64,000 bases of DNA, taken from positions 47,172,040 to 47,236,039 of the forward strand of contig OW388293.1 in NCBI GenBank assembly GCA_936450465.1, in the 5' to 3' direction. This document shows, piece by piece, positions 48,601-59,789 of this stretch. Every line of letters begins with the position of its first letter. Position 1 is the stretch's first letter. Origin of the DNA: Gibbula magus (Eukaryota; Mollusca; Gastropoda; Trochida; Trochidae). The position numbers and the translations under genes are program-made. The notes beneath the pieces were generated by a model. That model had not been told where the DNA came from and did not search any database. It was given only the letters and a program-made list of their open reading frames with translations.

Positions 48601-51600
48601 TGTCGCGCAGGAAAACAGTCATTCTTCAGTGGCGAACGTGGCTTCTCAAAATCAGTTGCAAACTATTAATGTCACAGATTCAAGTTCTCGTTCCCTGAGT
48701 TCAATATTTGCAGGAGCTGTGAATAATTCGGTTATCCATGTAAACTTGTACGGTGGACAGCCTAACAAATAAACTGACTTTTCGAATTGCCGTGTCTTCG
48801 AGCGCGTGACGTGACGTGACGTGACGTGACGTATTCAAACTTTCCGCCACATTCCAGGGAAGCCCTGTTATTCGTTACACACAATGACTGTCCCTATCAT
48901 TTCAAAACTGTTGTAATTCCTACTGTTGTATTTTGATTGAACAGTGTTAAAGTATAAATTAGCATCATATTCAAATTAAAACTCTACTTGTGTTTTTATT
49001 TCCGAACTATATCCATATGGGAATCCCACGTTTTCACCGAAGTTATGTATTCATACGCGTGACCTAGTTTAACCCGCTGCAAATGTCTCGACACTGTCGG
49101 GTCGTTTCTTGGCAATTTCGCTTGATTAAAGTGGGCGAGTAATAAACAGAATACTTAACTCCCTTCCGTGTAATACCATATTTATTAAACTCGTGAATGA
49201 TTTGGTATCAAACTCGCTTTCGCTCGTTTGATACCAGATCATTAACTCGTTTAATAAATATGGTAATACACGGAAGGTCGTTAAGTATCCTCTATATATA
49301 TTACATTTATTGTACAGTAAATCATACACACTATGTTATACAGCTCATGGAAACGCCTGGGTGGACGTGACAAATTTTGACATCACCCCTAAGCCCGTCA
49401 AGCTTCCCGGTGACTTGAAAGTGACCCTTGAAGGAACCATCAGCCACCACCTGGAAAACTCAGTCAACCTGGAGGTGGTCATGGAGAAGAAGCTGCTTAA
49501 TCGTTGGACAACGGTGCCCTGCGAAAAGGATGTGGGAACATGGTAAATGCTTCTGATCACAGACATCTAAATTGTATATCTTCGTTTTATCTTGGGACCC
49601 TATAATTGTACGTAAATAGTGGTATATTCTTTGGGGAAATTGGACATCAATACCTTGCAAAAGTGGCGTTTGAACATGGTAAAGGGTTCTGATCACATTC
49701 GTCTATAGTGTCCTTCTTCGTTTCAATGTGTACCTCTAAAATTGTATCTTAATAGGGTAAACACGTATGATAATATTTATCTTGCCATCCCCTATTGGGA
49801 CGATGTAACGGGGTGCACAACATATCTTCTATAGGAACATCGTAAATATTTGTGATCATATTTATCTAAATTTCCCTGCTAGGTCTGTACACCAAGGCAC
49901 CCTACAAATCTGCTACAGGAACATCATAGATATTTCTGATAAAATTTCTCTATTTGTCTCCTTTTGGGACGATAGACCATGGTGCCAGCCTGCAAATCTG
50001 ATATGGGTAACTGGCCCATGGTAAATATTATTTATTATTTAGCCAAATGACCCTGTTGAGACGACACACTGCAAATTGAGTTTGGAAAATTGTAAATTCC
50101 TCAAATAATATTTACTTAAATGTCCGCTATCTGAAAGGTACACCTCAAATTTGATGCGCAACATTGTGAATGCTTCAAATAGAATTTATCTACAGATCTT
50201 AACTATCTACAGAGTTAAAGATGCATCCATTGTGATGATTGCTGATTTCAGTTAAAATATTTTCCCTCAACTTTCATCTTCATCCCCAATCGCCAAATAT
50301 ATAATAATTAGTTGTTTCCAATTAAATCGGAGCAGCATCATTATACATGTGTAGAAACCGAAACTACACCTCCCATTTATATACACGTTAGTTAAAATAC
50401 CTTTTAAACAATATTAACACACAGTTGTCTATTTGTCTGTTGTAAATATGTTTCCAGAATTACGTTTGACCAAATGACGCGCGCCACACGTGGCTTATTG
50501 TCCGATTTTCGGTCAGATATAAATACTTTTACCTTTATATTATCGGTATACCGAGTCGACTGTCAAAATGGCAATTTTCGGTAGCAGTAAGTACTTCTCG
50601 ATAAAATGACACAATTTATAACATTTAACAAATGTGACCCAAAACAACACAATGGATGTACCTTTAACTGGACGTTTAATCTCATTTCTTTGTGTGAGAG
50701 CTGTACTTAAGCTCAAACTCAAAAAGAGTACAATCGCTAAAGAATGCATAGTCCAAATGTTATGACCCTGGTCCTAAACTGTTGTATTATATATGCACAC
50801 ACGTGTCAGCAACAACTGTGTTTCTGTTACTTTTAGATTCCTGAGCATCTTGGTGGCCACAACTAAAGTTGGGACACGAAATATTTCGTTGTTTAGACTG
50901 ATTCTATGCGGGTCATTAGCTCGTGAAGATCTTACGGTTCGTTAGTTATCAAACACGGAGTCATTGGTCTTCAGCCAAATCACTTTGTTTTTCGAGCCAC
51001 AGTATGTACTTCACAATATTTTATTGGTACAATGTACATGTTTCAGCAACTACGATGATCCCTGCCATTTCCTGAACACCTTTAAGCAGCAAGGATCCTG
51101 CCCTACTCAACTGACTGACAATGGTCTGCCCTGCACGTGTCCCTTCAACCCTTCAACACTGCATCTGCCAGCATCCAAATTCACAGTCACCGCAATCAGT
51201 GATCAATGGAAATTCTTGGCAAAAGTACGTATTTATGGAGACTTTTAAGTGACGTCTCGTTGAAATATCAGTTTTATGCAACGGGCGAATGGTTTGGCAT
51301 CTAACGAGCCACGGCGAGCTTGATATCAATATTATTCACAAGTTTCATAATAAGTGTGTTTCCACAGAACCGAGTTCTGTCTTTTATTTAATACTAACCA
51401 AGTATTATTAGAATACGCCGCCTTCACACTTTGAATACATGCCATTTATGATGACCAATATTGATCTATTCAATTTGATTTTCAAATATAAATACGTTCG
51501 CATAGAGGCCCTAAAATGACTTAGTTTTGAATGTTTTGGTCACTTTGGTTTGTTCAAGAGATTGAATAGTTACGTCAACACGCAATGTGTAATTTAATAT

Positions 51601-53275
51601 ATGATGTTTAGATGGATGTGATGTATAATGGGGCAATAATTAATTGATATGTGTCAAGTATTATATCGGTTTAGTGATTGTCATCATTATCATCATTTAC
51701 AACAAAATCATTCTGTTTGTTCAACCTTTTTATTACACAAAGGCAACATTTTGATATCAATCCTGAAATTCAACAATTTTAATGACACTTGTGACGTCAA
51801 TGTTCTCTCGCTCTATTATTTGTCAGTAGCAGAGCAAATCACATTGCCTCAAATGTGTTATTAAGATCATCTATAATTTCAGGGTAATTGAAGTAGGTTT
51901 ATATTAATAATAACTCTCCGTTCCTAAACACACATATATATGAAACTTTTGAGCTAAATCTATACAAGAACGCCACCACTGTGTTAATAAGAAGATGAGA
52001 ATGAAGCTAGACAGGTCAGATGTGTCACCACCAAGGAGAACACATTTCAAACAGTGTATTTACATGAACGTTTCTCCTCATGGGTGCAAATCTACACACG
52101 CGTGTGAGTGGTTCTCCATGGGAATTTACACTCATGAATTAAAGGTACACCTTTGCATCCCATTTGTCATGCATATAGTCCTGCTGTAGACAATGCATCA
52201 TAAAGCATTTATACGTTTGTACTAACCAAGAGTAAGCAAACGTTATATCAAAATCAACGGGGTTTCAATTGTGTTTTCAGTATGACATAATAAAATATAA
52301 TTATAATTATCGACCTCAGTTTACTTTTTGGAGGGGGTTTGAGCTTCGTCCGTCAGTCAGTCTGATTGAAATTGACGGTTTTCCGAGGAATAAAAATTGC
52401 AAAATAGTGCATCTACCGGGATACGAACTCATATCGTTCAGGGGTTTCCACGCCAAACCGTCCTTGTGGCGAGGAATCTACAGAACCTGTTCGTATCCGG
52501 TAAATGCATTATTTTGCAAATGTTATTCCTCGGAACAAGGTCGATTTTAATCAGACTGGTCCGTCAGTCCGACTTATAGCGGACACTCCGTATGTTATTG
52601 GCGTAAAATAGGTCAAAAGTTACCAAGGGTGTTATTTCATTGAGAAGTAATTACTGTTGTCGAAAATTACTCTTTTAGTGCCAATCAGTATAGTAACCTT
52701 ATCAAGATGTTAAGTAGTGATTATGATCGAAAACCGGACAATGTGCTGCGGCTGGCGTGAGTCAATTGTTCAAACATAATGTTGAAAACTTATATGTAGC
52801 AGACAAAGAGACAGATTGGGACCGTTCAATGGAACATATAACTGTTATACTTGTAAATGGAGCGCATGAATTCGAGTGTATTAAGCCGTTGCTACAGTTA
52901 TTGTCAAATGTTTGGGGTTAGGGGATACATATGCAAGTCGAGTGAGATGATTTGGATGTAAATCAGGACATTTGATATTTTTGTATGTATCAAATCAAAT
53001 GAAAATTCCATGAAAAATACGGAGTGTCCCTTGAAAGCGACATCTTTTCTCATAAATCGAGATAGGATAACCAAATTTGGTGTGTGGCTTGAGGGCATCA
53101 ATACTTTTGACCTTGTCTTCCTGTTTAGATTGATTTGTAAGTTGCACACACTCGTAAATTGTTATGTTTTCTTTGAATGTTTCAGGGAGAATACCACGTC
53201 AAGGTAGTAATGAATGAGAAGTCAACAAAGCAAGAACGTGCATGTTTCGAAGCATATATGGAAATAACTGTGTAA
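45620..53275 (+). CDS. Ganglioside GM2 activator-like secreted lipid-binding protein, copy 3 (4 exons)
   Basis: Exons are 45620-45707, 49344-49542, 51047-51224 and 53186-53275, giving 184 aa, the same length and phases as copy 1, its closest relative in the window. The signal peptide is MLVIVLALVSSAFAA. The core keeps WRDC, PKPVKLPGDLKVTLEG, WTTVPC..GTC, NGLPCTCPF and the final RACFEAYMEITV, so all eight cysteines are present. AATAAA follows at 53290. Intron 1 has grown to 3.6 kb through a SINE and a Crypton-like element, intron 2 has one MITE, and intron 3 two insertions. Exons and splice sites are untouched, which argues for continuing function. It should bind lipid outside the cell or in a lysosome-like compartment. 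Confidence 0.9.
46820..47055 (-). mobile_element. tRNA-derived SINE with (ATT)n tail, copy B
   Basis: Same family as 25951-26207: tRNA-like head on the minus strand ('gctcagttggtagagtgtcc', B-box 'ggttcgattcc'), body, and ATT tail at 46820-46832. The copy 1 intron at about 6226 reads through without it, so it inserted after the gene duplication. Confidence 0.85.
47457..48772 (+). pseudogene. Crypton-type tyrosine recombinase relic
   Basis: Three pieces make up the relic. Positions 47457-47657 are an N-terminal piece (KVNNCVSIDGALRGRVMN). Positions 47668-48186 are a core-binding-like piece (NLNTARKTSYDLKVLYRFMN). Positions 48190-48772 are the catalytic C-terminus, with LTNHSARKYLVQTL (HxxR), ISGHKNVQSINNYS (His and Tyr) and a tail SSIFAGAVNNSVIHVNLYGG. 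The first two are joined by a frameshift near the T run at 47646-47651. Between the second and third, reading resumes as DDRCPVLAYKTYASL, which shows a loss of the segment with the first catalytic Arg. The family resembles KIAA1958/DUF3504-like Crypton recombinases. Not functional as it stands. Confidence 0.75.
48804..48833. repeat. (GTGAC)n minisatellite
   Basis: Five to six tandem 'gtgac' units lie just after the recombinase stop codon. Each junction forms 'tgacgtgac', a run of CRE-like half-sites. Confidence 0.8.
49151..49288. repeat. Foldback element with 66-bp arms
   Basis: The arms at 49151-49216 and 49223-49288 pair almost throughout ('ttccgtgtaataccatattt' against its complement) with a 6-nt loop. 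Directly to the right the sequence returns to the copy 1-like intron. It may be a separate MITE or the 3' structure of the Crypton-like element. Confidence 0.8.
50215..50667. mobile_element. MITE family A, copy 2 (inverted)
   Basis: The ends 'ttaaagatgcatccattgtg' and 'cacaatggatgtacctttaa' are 20-bp inverted repeats with two differences. The interior is the reverse complement of 40851-41348. It lies in intron 2 of GM2A-like 3; at the matching site copy 1 has a different insertion history. Confidence 0.8.
52358..52558. mobile_element. Foldback element with ~10-bp target duplication
   Basis: The inverted arms start 'agtctgattgaaattgac' and end with the complement of 'ggtcgattttaatcagactg'. 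Direct repeats 'gtccgtcagt' flank it at 52348-52357 and 52559-52568. The copy 1 intron at about 10100 shows a single 'gtccgtcggtccgactt', the empty site. Related single arms occur near 163-258 and 39165-39285. Confidence 0.8.
52582..53029. mobile_element. MITE family A-related element with distinct ends
   Basis: The ends 'gacactccgtat' and 'atacggagtgtc' are perfect inverted repeats. The flanks 'cttatagcg' and 'cttgaaagcg' look like a 9-10-bp target duplication of the copy 1 sequence 'cttaaagcg' (about 10115). The interior resembles 40851-41348, although the termini differ. Confidence 0.78.
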
Positions 53276-53299
53276 ATGTATTTATGTACAATAAACTAA

Positions 53300-54982
53300 C
53301 TTGATAAGAAAAAGAACATAATTCCTTGCATTTCTGTGTATTTTGTAATATACTCGAACAAACGTATCATAGGGTCTCTAATAAACACCTGGGCAGATGC
53401 TCATGCCTGGTGCTGATGTCTTGTGGCCAGCGTTGAAAACTACCGACTACCCGAATACCCGAGACGGTCTGTTTTAAGTGGGAAAACCGGATGGTTCTAG
53501 CTTTAATTTGAGATATATTTATACATATATAAGTTCCATTGTTAACGTGTCCCACAACCAACGCTTATTAGAGGCCTGTCGCTTTTTGGAGAATCAAACT
53601 TATTTCCAAGGCGCTGTGTTTTTTAATTAAAATATGGTATGCTTGTTTTTATACCCAATTTAAAATGTACAAAATACTTCAAAAATCCCCTTGAACTTAT
53701 AAAAGGACAAACGTTTCCAAATTAATTTCACATTTTAAAAATTAAACACAAATCCGTGAAAGAAAATCTTTTCTAATGGGAATAAAGTGGCCTCTCAAAA
53801 TTGAAAAGAAATGTTACCAATTGCAAAACAACCAAAACTAGTTCTAATTTTTGTATATGGTTTGGTTAAAGATAAGTAAAGTTGTTATCCATAAACTTAC
53901 TTTAGATGGCAGAATTGATCACATGAAAATGAAAACAACGTGCTACAGCTAGTGCCCTTAAAGGTTGCCCTTACATAGAGTTACTATAATTGGATCACTT
54001 GTCAAAGATTTTGAGGCACCAATGGCAACCCGTCATGGTAATAAAGTTTGAATAACTTTCTGTCCACTGAAACCGACGGCACGTGGTCCTATGCATTCCT
54101 CATTCGACCACTTTCAGTATACTTCAGCAACAACGGGCGCAGCTCTCTGGAGTGGCGAGTCACCCATTTCATTGCTGAAAAAACTGGGATTTTGTTGAGA
54201 GTAAGGTTGGTTCTCTGTCCCACACTTGTGATGAGTTGAGAAACTTATGGTGTCACCCTGAGTGAGTAACTTTTATTCAAAATGTGCCTCCGTTCACAGC
54301 AAAGGGTACCTGGTAACGGTTGTATTGGAGTTGACCTTCTAGCGACAACTATGTCATATTTGGTAAGACCAGGGAAATAATAATCCTATAGCGCCTTGTG
54401 CAACCACTGTTTGGATGGATAATTAAGTGCGCTCTATAAATGGACGTACTATTATTTAATGTGGTGCATGTAACATGATGTTCTTTTTTTAAAATTACAT
54501 GCTGTTTACACAAGTGTGTATTTGTTATATTTTGCATCATCTGAAATAGTACCCATTATTTTACTTTTTTCGGGACAAATGACTTACAGTATTCCAACCC
54601 ATACCCAAGAGTGAGGCATCAATATTTTCTTGTTAGACATAATGTACACATCTATGTGTGTCCTGATCAACAATCACATGTGACCGGAAGTCAGCGTTTA
54701 TTGACCCAATATTGCAAAACAGCTATCACTATTGTCATATTTATTACTCCCTTCTCATCCCTCGCCAATGAGCTTTACTAACTTGGAAGCTTGACAAATT
54801 ATTCCCGCAATCTGACGACTTTCCCGACCAGCCCAAGAAATTGCCGCTAGGATTTATCACGCATGTGCAACATATCGACATTTATTTCATGACTTATAGT
54901 AACAAACACGTATAAACGATCAATGGCGGGCGTTGAGGAGATATGACTGCTTTTGTAGGGAAAATTGACAATAGTACAGTTA
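53300..54982 (+). repeat. Duplicated 3' flank of copy 3
   Basis: The region aligns with 10390-11988 almost throughout, including the old SINE (about 54190-54450). No gene is visible. Confidence 0.75.
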
Positions 54983-54991
54983 GCCATTAAG

Positions 54992-55175
54992 CAACTTCCA
55001 AACGCAAGGCACGCGGTATTTCCCTCGCTTTCTTGTGTCGTGGCAGTGAATCGCTGCATTGGAAATGCATAGCGGGCCTGGATTTCTAAACACAGATTTC
55101 TTAAGAAAATACTGCAAGGCCTAAATCAGCCAGTAATGGAGACTGGCAAGAGCTATGCCTTGCATTGGGAAGTTG
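54992..55175. mobile_element. Palindromic MITE, copy 2, with target duplication
   Basis: 'caacttccaaacgcaaggca' on the left pairs with the complement of 'tgccttgcattgggaagttg' on the right. 'gccattaag' is duplicated at 54983-54991 and 55176-55184. The paralogous flank at about 16350 has one 'gccattaag' and no element. Same family as 1385-1606. A 9-bp duplication would fit a MuDR- or Merlin-like relative, but that is inference. Confidence 0.9.
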
Positions 55176-55184
55176 GCCATTAAG

Positions 55185-56860
55185 TAATAGAAAAGAATGA
55201 ATAGATATCTATGTGTTCTCAAAATAACATGGAAAAGGACATTAATTTGTATTGATATGACAGAAAGTAAAATAATATTCGTATTAAAGACTGTCCACCA
55301 TATGATATATAAACCTATTCACATATGGCAGTGAATTTCTACTAATACTTTCAGTAGCACTGCAAAACAAGTTTTGGAGAGATACCATGAACGCTTTTCC
55401 TAAATAAAGCTATGAATCTATACCTTGCACTTACGGAAAATCCTAATATAATCCCTCTTATAATAGATATATACATATATCTGATAAATGTTAAAAAAAC
55501 TAGACAAATCGATGAACATGACACTACACTAAACGCCAAAAGAAACGTTACCTCATTTCTTTTTTTAATAACTTTTTAAGTATCAAAGATATTTGAGAAA
55601 TGAATGGTTCAAAAGAAAGCTGCATAACGTAGCTTTATGCTTATAACACATTCATATTGTGGCAAAATGCAGCTTGTTTAAAAGTTTAAAATTGTCCGGT
55701 TTTCGACAAGGCTGGTAGTAACCAATAAATGTGATTTAGATGTCCAGAAGAAGTTGAAAGTAAACTTTTATGTTTGTGACTAGACGAACAGTTTGTATGC
55801 TTTACATCATAACCCCTAAACGATGAAAATACTGTGCGCAATATATTTTTCTAGTCACTAAAGATCTTTTCTCGTAATTTATCTTAGTGAAAACGAGTTT
55901 ACTGTGTTGTCAAATGACTTAATAGTATTTAGGAACACAGACGAGTATTTATGTGAACATTTTCGCTTGAAGATTGTTGCAAATGACTTTGGATCTCACT
56001 GTATGACATACACTACTTGCTTCACATACACTCACCTCATAGTACTAGCTCAAAACAGAACGTCAATATTCCATTACAAACATATATATCAACATAACAG
56101 ATGCCAGCAACATACAAGTAAATATGAATTCAACACTTCAATACAATAGTTGAACGTCAAGGCCTGTGTGGCATAGGTTAAGGTTCATAAGGTGTTGCTT
56201 TCAACACAAGATGCCAAGTCATGCTCATGAGTCCTCTTTCTCCGAGTAAAGGCTGTCACGAGTCACGTCCATTGACTAGCTGGTTTTACCTCGACGTCAC
56301 AACACATTTATCCCACTTATTTGGGATAACACAGTTGTGGTCACACTTCGTCGGAACACACAACACCACACTGAGGGTATACATACCACCCTCTCCCCAC
56401 TACACCCGCACATTACCACTAGCGCAGGAATATGACGCCCGTCATGATGTCACTCACCCAGGTGCAACGTTTTCCGGCAACACGTCAGCTGTCCAAATAC
56501 TGATTACGCTCATGTCCATACGACACCAGGGATGACAACAGTAGTCCTTCATCATCGAGTAGTCAAGTGCCAGCAGCTCCCTGTCGGTCAGCATTTAAAT
56601 GTCAAATAAATTGGATCTTGGATGGGCCCCCAATTTAGTTATTATTAGTAAATTAGATAATGAAGTCCATCAAAACCATCAAATGATAACAAACAAGTCC
56701 CGTATAATTCAAATTATTATGAATAAAACACACACTTAGTCAGATTACTAGTAACAATACAGATTTTCAAGTAAAATACAATAGAGATACTATAAGGTCA
56801 GAAATAAATCTACAAATGTCTTAACATAGTATTCAGAGGCAGTAGTCTTGGTAGTTGTTG
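55185..56860. other. Duplicated flank, then unassigned DNA
   Basis: Positions 55185-55535 align with 16360-16700. At about 55536 a transposon-end-like 'aaacgccaaaagaaacgtta' begins, with no matching right end found. Between about 56470 and 56595 the minus strand has a short open stretch (LTDRELLALDYSMMKDYCCH) next to a possible GT donor, perhaps an exon relic that I do not recognise. Nothing else is coding. Confidence 0.35.
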
Positions 56861-57510
56861 CTGAATGAGTATATTTCCTATGTGCTTGTTGATACTTGAT
56901 AGCACAAAGGCGGAGTCGAATGGAAATATTGTCAAAAGTTTAGAATGTCAGTCCTTTCCATATCATCAAATTCTAGAAAGTGAGAGAACTTTCCGTAATG
57001 CTCAATAACATTCAATAAAATTTCAGTGAACAATTTAATGTTGACCATCTGGAAGAGAGGTCACTTTGGACCAAGTCCCTTCACTGTCAACAGTTTGAGA
57101 GCTAAACCTTTGCGACCCAAAACAGTTTCATAAAAATGTTCAGACAAGGCATCATAAGATTTAGTTTGGTACTGAACGTACCCCTTCCCTATTGATTGTT
57201 ATAATGTTGATAAGTTATAAACCACATTACCCTTAAACTATTCGCTTCAATACTTATCTATTCAATTTTATTTTCAAAAGTATTATTGATATTAAGATTG
57301 AACATTAAACATTTTACTAAAGCATTGTTGATCCGTGACCTTTCTTCCCACGCATTCTTAAACGTTTGCAGGCTACTGTCCAAAAGCTGTTGTATTGTAT
57401 CATTTCCAAAAATTTTCACTGTTACATCGGTAGTGAGGTGGACTTATACACCGAATATATTGTCAAGGAAACTAGTAGGATTTCGTTTATATGAAATTGA
57501 TAAGAAATAA
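56860..57510 (-). pseudogene. Unidentified decayed coding sequence
   Basis: The minus strand from 57510 reads about 80 codons with one stop. It includes YKRNPTSFLDNIFGV, TVKIFGNDTIQQLLDSSLQT and FKNAWEERSRINNALVKCLM. Further down (57190-56940) come YVQYQTKSYDALSEHFYETV, GRKGLALKLLTVKGLG, a stop, then NIKLFTEILLNVIEHYGKFS. Composition and length look protein-coding, but stops break it and I recognise no family. It may be an old mobile-element or viral relic. Confidence 0.4.
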
Positions 57511-58296
57511 TTAACGTGTATAATGATTTACTCATTATGTGAAAATGAACATATTTAAATGGCCGCTCGATGGAGAAATGGACTCGCATAGCTTAACCCA
57601 ACCATGTACTTTGGTTTTAGAACTCTTTTTTATTCATTCGGGTGATTTATGTAGTCATTGGTTACACTTATCGCCTTTAGGGGAGAGCACTTTATTGGAG
57701 TAAGAAAAACGTGCTACAGCGCCTTTAAGATGACACAGGTCCATTACACACAGTGTCCCAGATTGGTATCCCAGTAAAAGGTCAGAAAAATAATAATTGA
57801 TACCACTTATTTTGACGATTCACCATGTTTGTCGACATTGTATATTTGACAACCATGTGTTATATAGTGTCACCATATGTTTGGTCTGTCAACAATATAA
57901 TTCTCAACTACAAACTGTCAAAGTAGGTCTATCATGTCTTCCATTCTCATATGCCGCAATGGGAACCGACATCCCATTGTTGTGCGAGTTTTTTTTGTCA
58001 TGTTTGTCAATCCATTTTACGTCAATATGATGACACAAGTATTTTGTTTTGTTAAATGTGTATATACCAGCATATTGTCAATTGTAATTTATATTACGAT
58101 ATTATAAAACGTCCATTAAAAGTCAAGAACTAATTAATTCCGTCGATAGTCGGGTACCGGGACTGCACGTATTTAAGCCCAGGGCTTAAATACGGATATG
58201 TCCTGTTTTCATCAAGTAAAATTTAACTCGAATTTAAGCCCAGGGCTTTAAAACGAAAATACCCCAAAACAGTCAAAAGTGTTACATATTCAATGC

Positions 58297-58302
58297 TTTA
58301 TT
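58297..58302 (-). terminator. Poly(A) signal of the pogo-like element
   Basis: AATAAA on the minus strand lies about 220 bp after the transposase stop and inside the right-hand transcript end of the element. Confidence 0.55.
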
Positions 58303-58521
58303 AAGAAATACGAAAAACGATTTGAAAAATAGTGTCAAGTTTGAAGAATCCAATAGGTTCAGCTTCAGGTTCATCAACTTCTCTTTCAATTCACACCAAC
58401 GCAATCCATTTGTACCACACCAAACATATCAACATAACAGAACACAACTCGATATTTTGGGAGTGTCATTTCGCGTTCAACCTTCTTCATCGTCTGAAGT
58501 GAGCGACTCGAATGGATCTAC

Positions 58522-59787
58522 TTAAATGCTTTCCTCTGAGTCAATCAAGCCTTCAGCTGAATGTAGAAGATCTCTCAATCTTGAGTTGAGCTGCTCCTTC
58601 GCTACTTCTTTTCCTAACTCGGCTACACCACAGAGCTGGAAGGAGTTGGAGATGGTAGACGACGAAATGGACGTCACTGAATCCGACACCATCTGTAGAA
58701 GAACATCATACGATGGTAGCCTCCTGTTGCCCACTGGAGTGAACTCCTTCTCGCCGTTAATCAGCCAGTCTTGCCACGCTCGTCTCATGGCTGCCTTGAA
58801 TGGAGCGTTTACACCCCCTGACACGTCAAGAGGTTGAAGGTAGGATGTCGTCTTTGGGGGGATCAGCTTCGTAAGGATATTCAAGGACTTCAGTGCCTTG
58901 ACCACGTTATCCGTGTATAGGCTTTTGTGACTGTCCAACAGCAGCAGTGATGGTTCGTTTGCGAAGTAGGAACCTCGCGATTTGAAAACCCTTTGTATCC
59001 ACGATAGCATCAGTTGTTCGTTCATGGAACCTCCTTTTGAGACAAACAGCTCAATGTTCTTTGGGACTGTGCATTTTGGTACATGGACCAAGTTCTTCAG
59101 GATAACCATTGCCTTTAAGATTCGCCCATCCAAACAAATGCAAAGGGCAACCGTGAATCGATTTTTATCATGCCCAGTGGTTAGACCGTCAACATTTTTA
59201 GTTCCCACAAAGTCTAGTGTTTTTTCTCCAGCCATGTCAATGTAACAAGGTGTTTCATCCATATTGAACATCCTGGACTTCTCTAAACCTGTTGTTAATT
59301 GTTGTACACCACGAAGATGGTCGTAGCTAATCATCTTTTGAATGCTTAAGTCCCGTTTGTCTAGTTGGCCGTGGTGGGTGATTTTTCGTGAACTAATGCC
59401 GTGACGTTTGCAGAACTTACGAAGCCAGGAATCGCTGATCTTGAGTGAGTGTTCAATTCCCATCTCGCCCATCAGTACTAAGGCGCGATCTCTCATATTG
59501 ATGTAATTAACTACATGTTTGTCTGCTCTCTGTTCTTTAAACCAACGAAAGAGTGCTTCTTCCAACTCCGGTTCCTGTGGTTTACGGCCTGGATTGCCCA
59601 TACGACGCTTACATCTTTTACCCTCGTTATTTGCCATCATCTGTTCTTCAGAAAGCCATCTTCTAAGGTTCTTTCTGTCAATGCCCAATTCTTTAGAAGC
59701 TTTGCTCAAATTGCCTTCATACTCATTTTTTAACTTCCGAATAGAGTCTAACTTCTGATTTATTGTAAATGATTTTCTTGAAGACAT
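58522..59787 (-). CDS. Pogo/Tigger-family transposase (DDE_1), intact
   Basis: The product is 421 aa. It cuts and pastes its own element at TA sites. Residues 6-50 form a Psq/Brinker-like helix-turn-helix (NLSKASKELGIDRKNLRRWL). Residues about 64-135 are a CENP-B-type second DNA-binding domain (ELEEALFRWFKEQ, SDSWLRKFCKRHGIS). Residues about 170-340 are the DDE_1 catalytic core. D177 (FNMDETP), D285 (LLLLDSHKS) and D321 (SYLQPLDVS) give a complete DD35D triad. The length is usual for the family. The start ATG lies 2 nt after the stop of the HIRAN-like ORF in a different frame. No stop or frameshift is present, so the enzyme may be active. A domesticated host gene is unlikely given perfect TIRs. 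Confidence 0.93.
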   Translation of the reverse strand: MSSRKSFTINQKLDSIRKLKNEYEGNLSKASKELGIDRKNLRRWLSEEQMMANNEGKRCKRRMGNPGRKPQEPELEEALFRWFKEQRADKHVVNYINMRDRALVLMGEMGIEHSLKISDSWLRKFCKRHGISSRKITHHGQLDKRDLSIQKMISYDHLRGVQQLTTGLEKSRMFNMDETPCYIDMAGEKTLDFVGTKNVDGLTTGHDKNRFTVALCICLDGRILKAMVILKNLVHVPKCTVPKNIELFVSKGGSMNEQLMLSWIQRVFKSRGSYFANEPSLLLLDSHKSLYTDNVVKALKSLNILTKLIPPKTTSYLQPLDVSGGVNAPFKAAMRRAWQDWLINGEKEFTPVGNRRLPSYDVLLQMVSDSVTSISSSTISNSFQLCGVAELGKEVAKEQLNSRLRDLLHSAEGLIDSEESI

Positions 59788-59789
59788 TT

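Larger units (their letters stand above)
47118..49146 (+). mobile_element. Crypton-like tyrosine-recombinase element with 14-bp inverted ends
   Basis: 'tttattactcgccc' (47118-47131) and its exact complement 'gggcgagtaataaa' (49133-49146) bracket a recombinase relic. The paralogous copy 1 intron (about 6285-6295) has neither, so the block is an insertion. Typical Cryptons have no terminal inverted repeats, so the ends are unusual. A separate hairpin (49151-49288) abuts the right end. Confidence 0.65.

Noticed and set aside
48041..48622. 193-codon minus-strand ORF
   Set aside because: It lies antisense to the recombinase relic, whose catalytic motifs are on the plus strand.
56221..56535. 104-codon plus-strand ORF
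   Set aside because: No motif is recognised; the opposite strand has the more protein-like, though still unassigned, short reading.
58526..59758. Several plus-strand ORFs inside the pogo-like element
   Set aside because: They are shadows of the 421-aa transposase on the minus strand.
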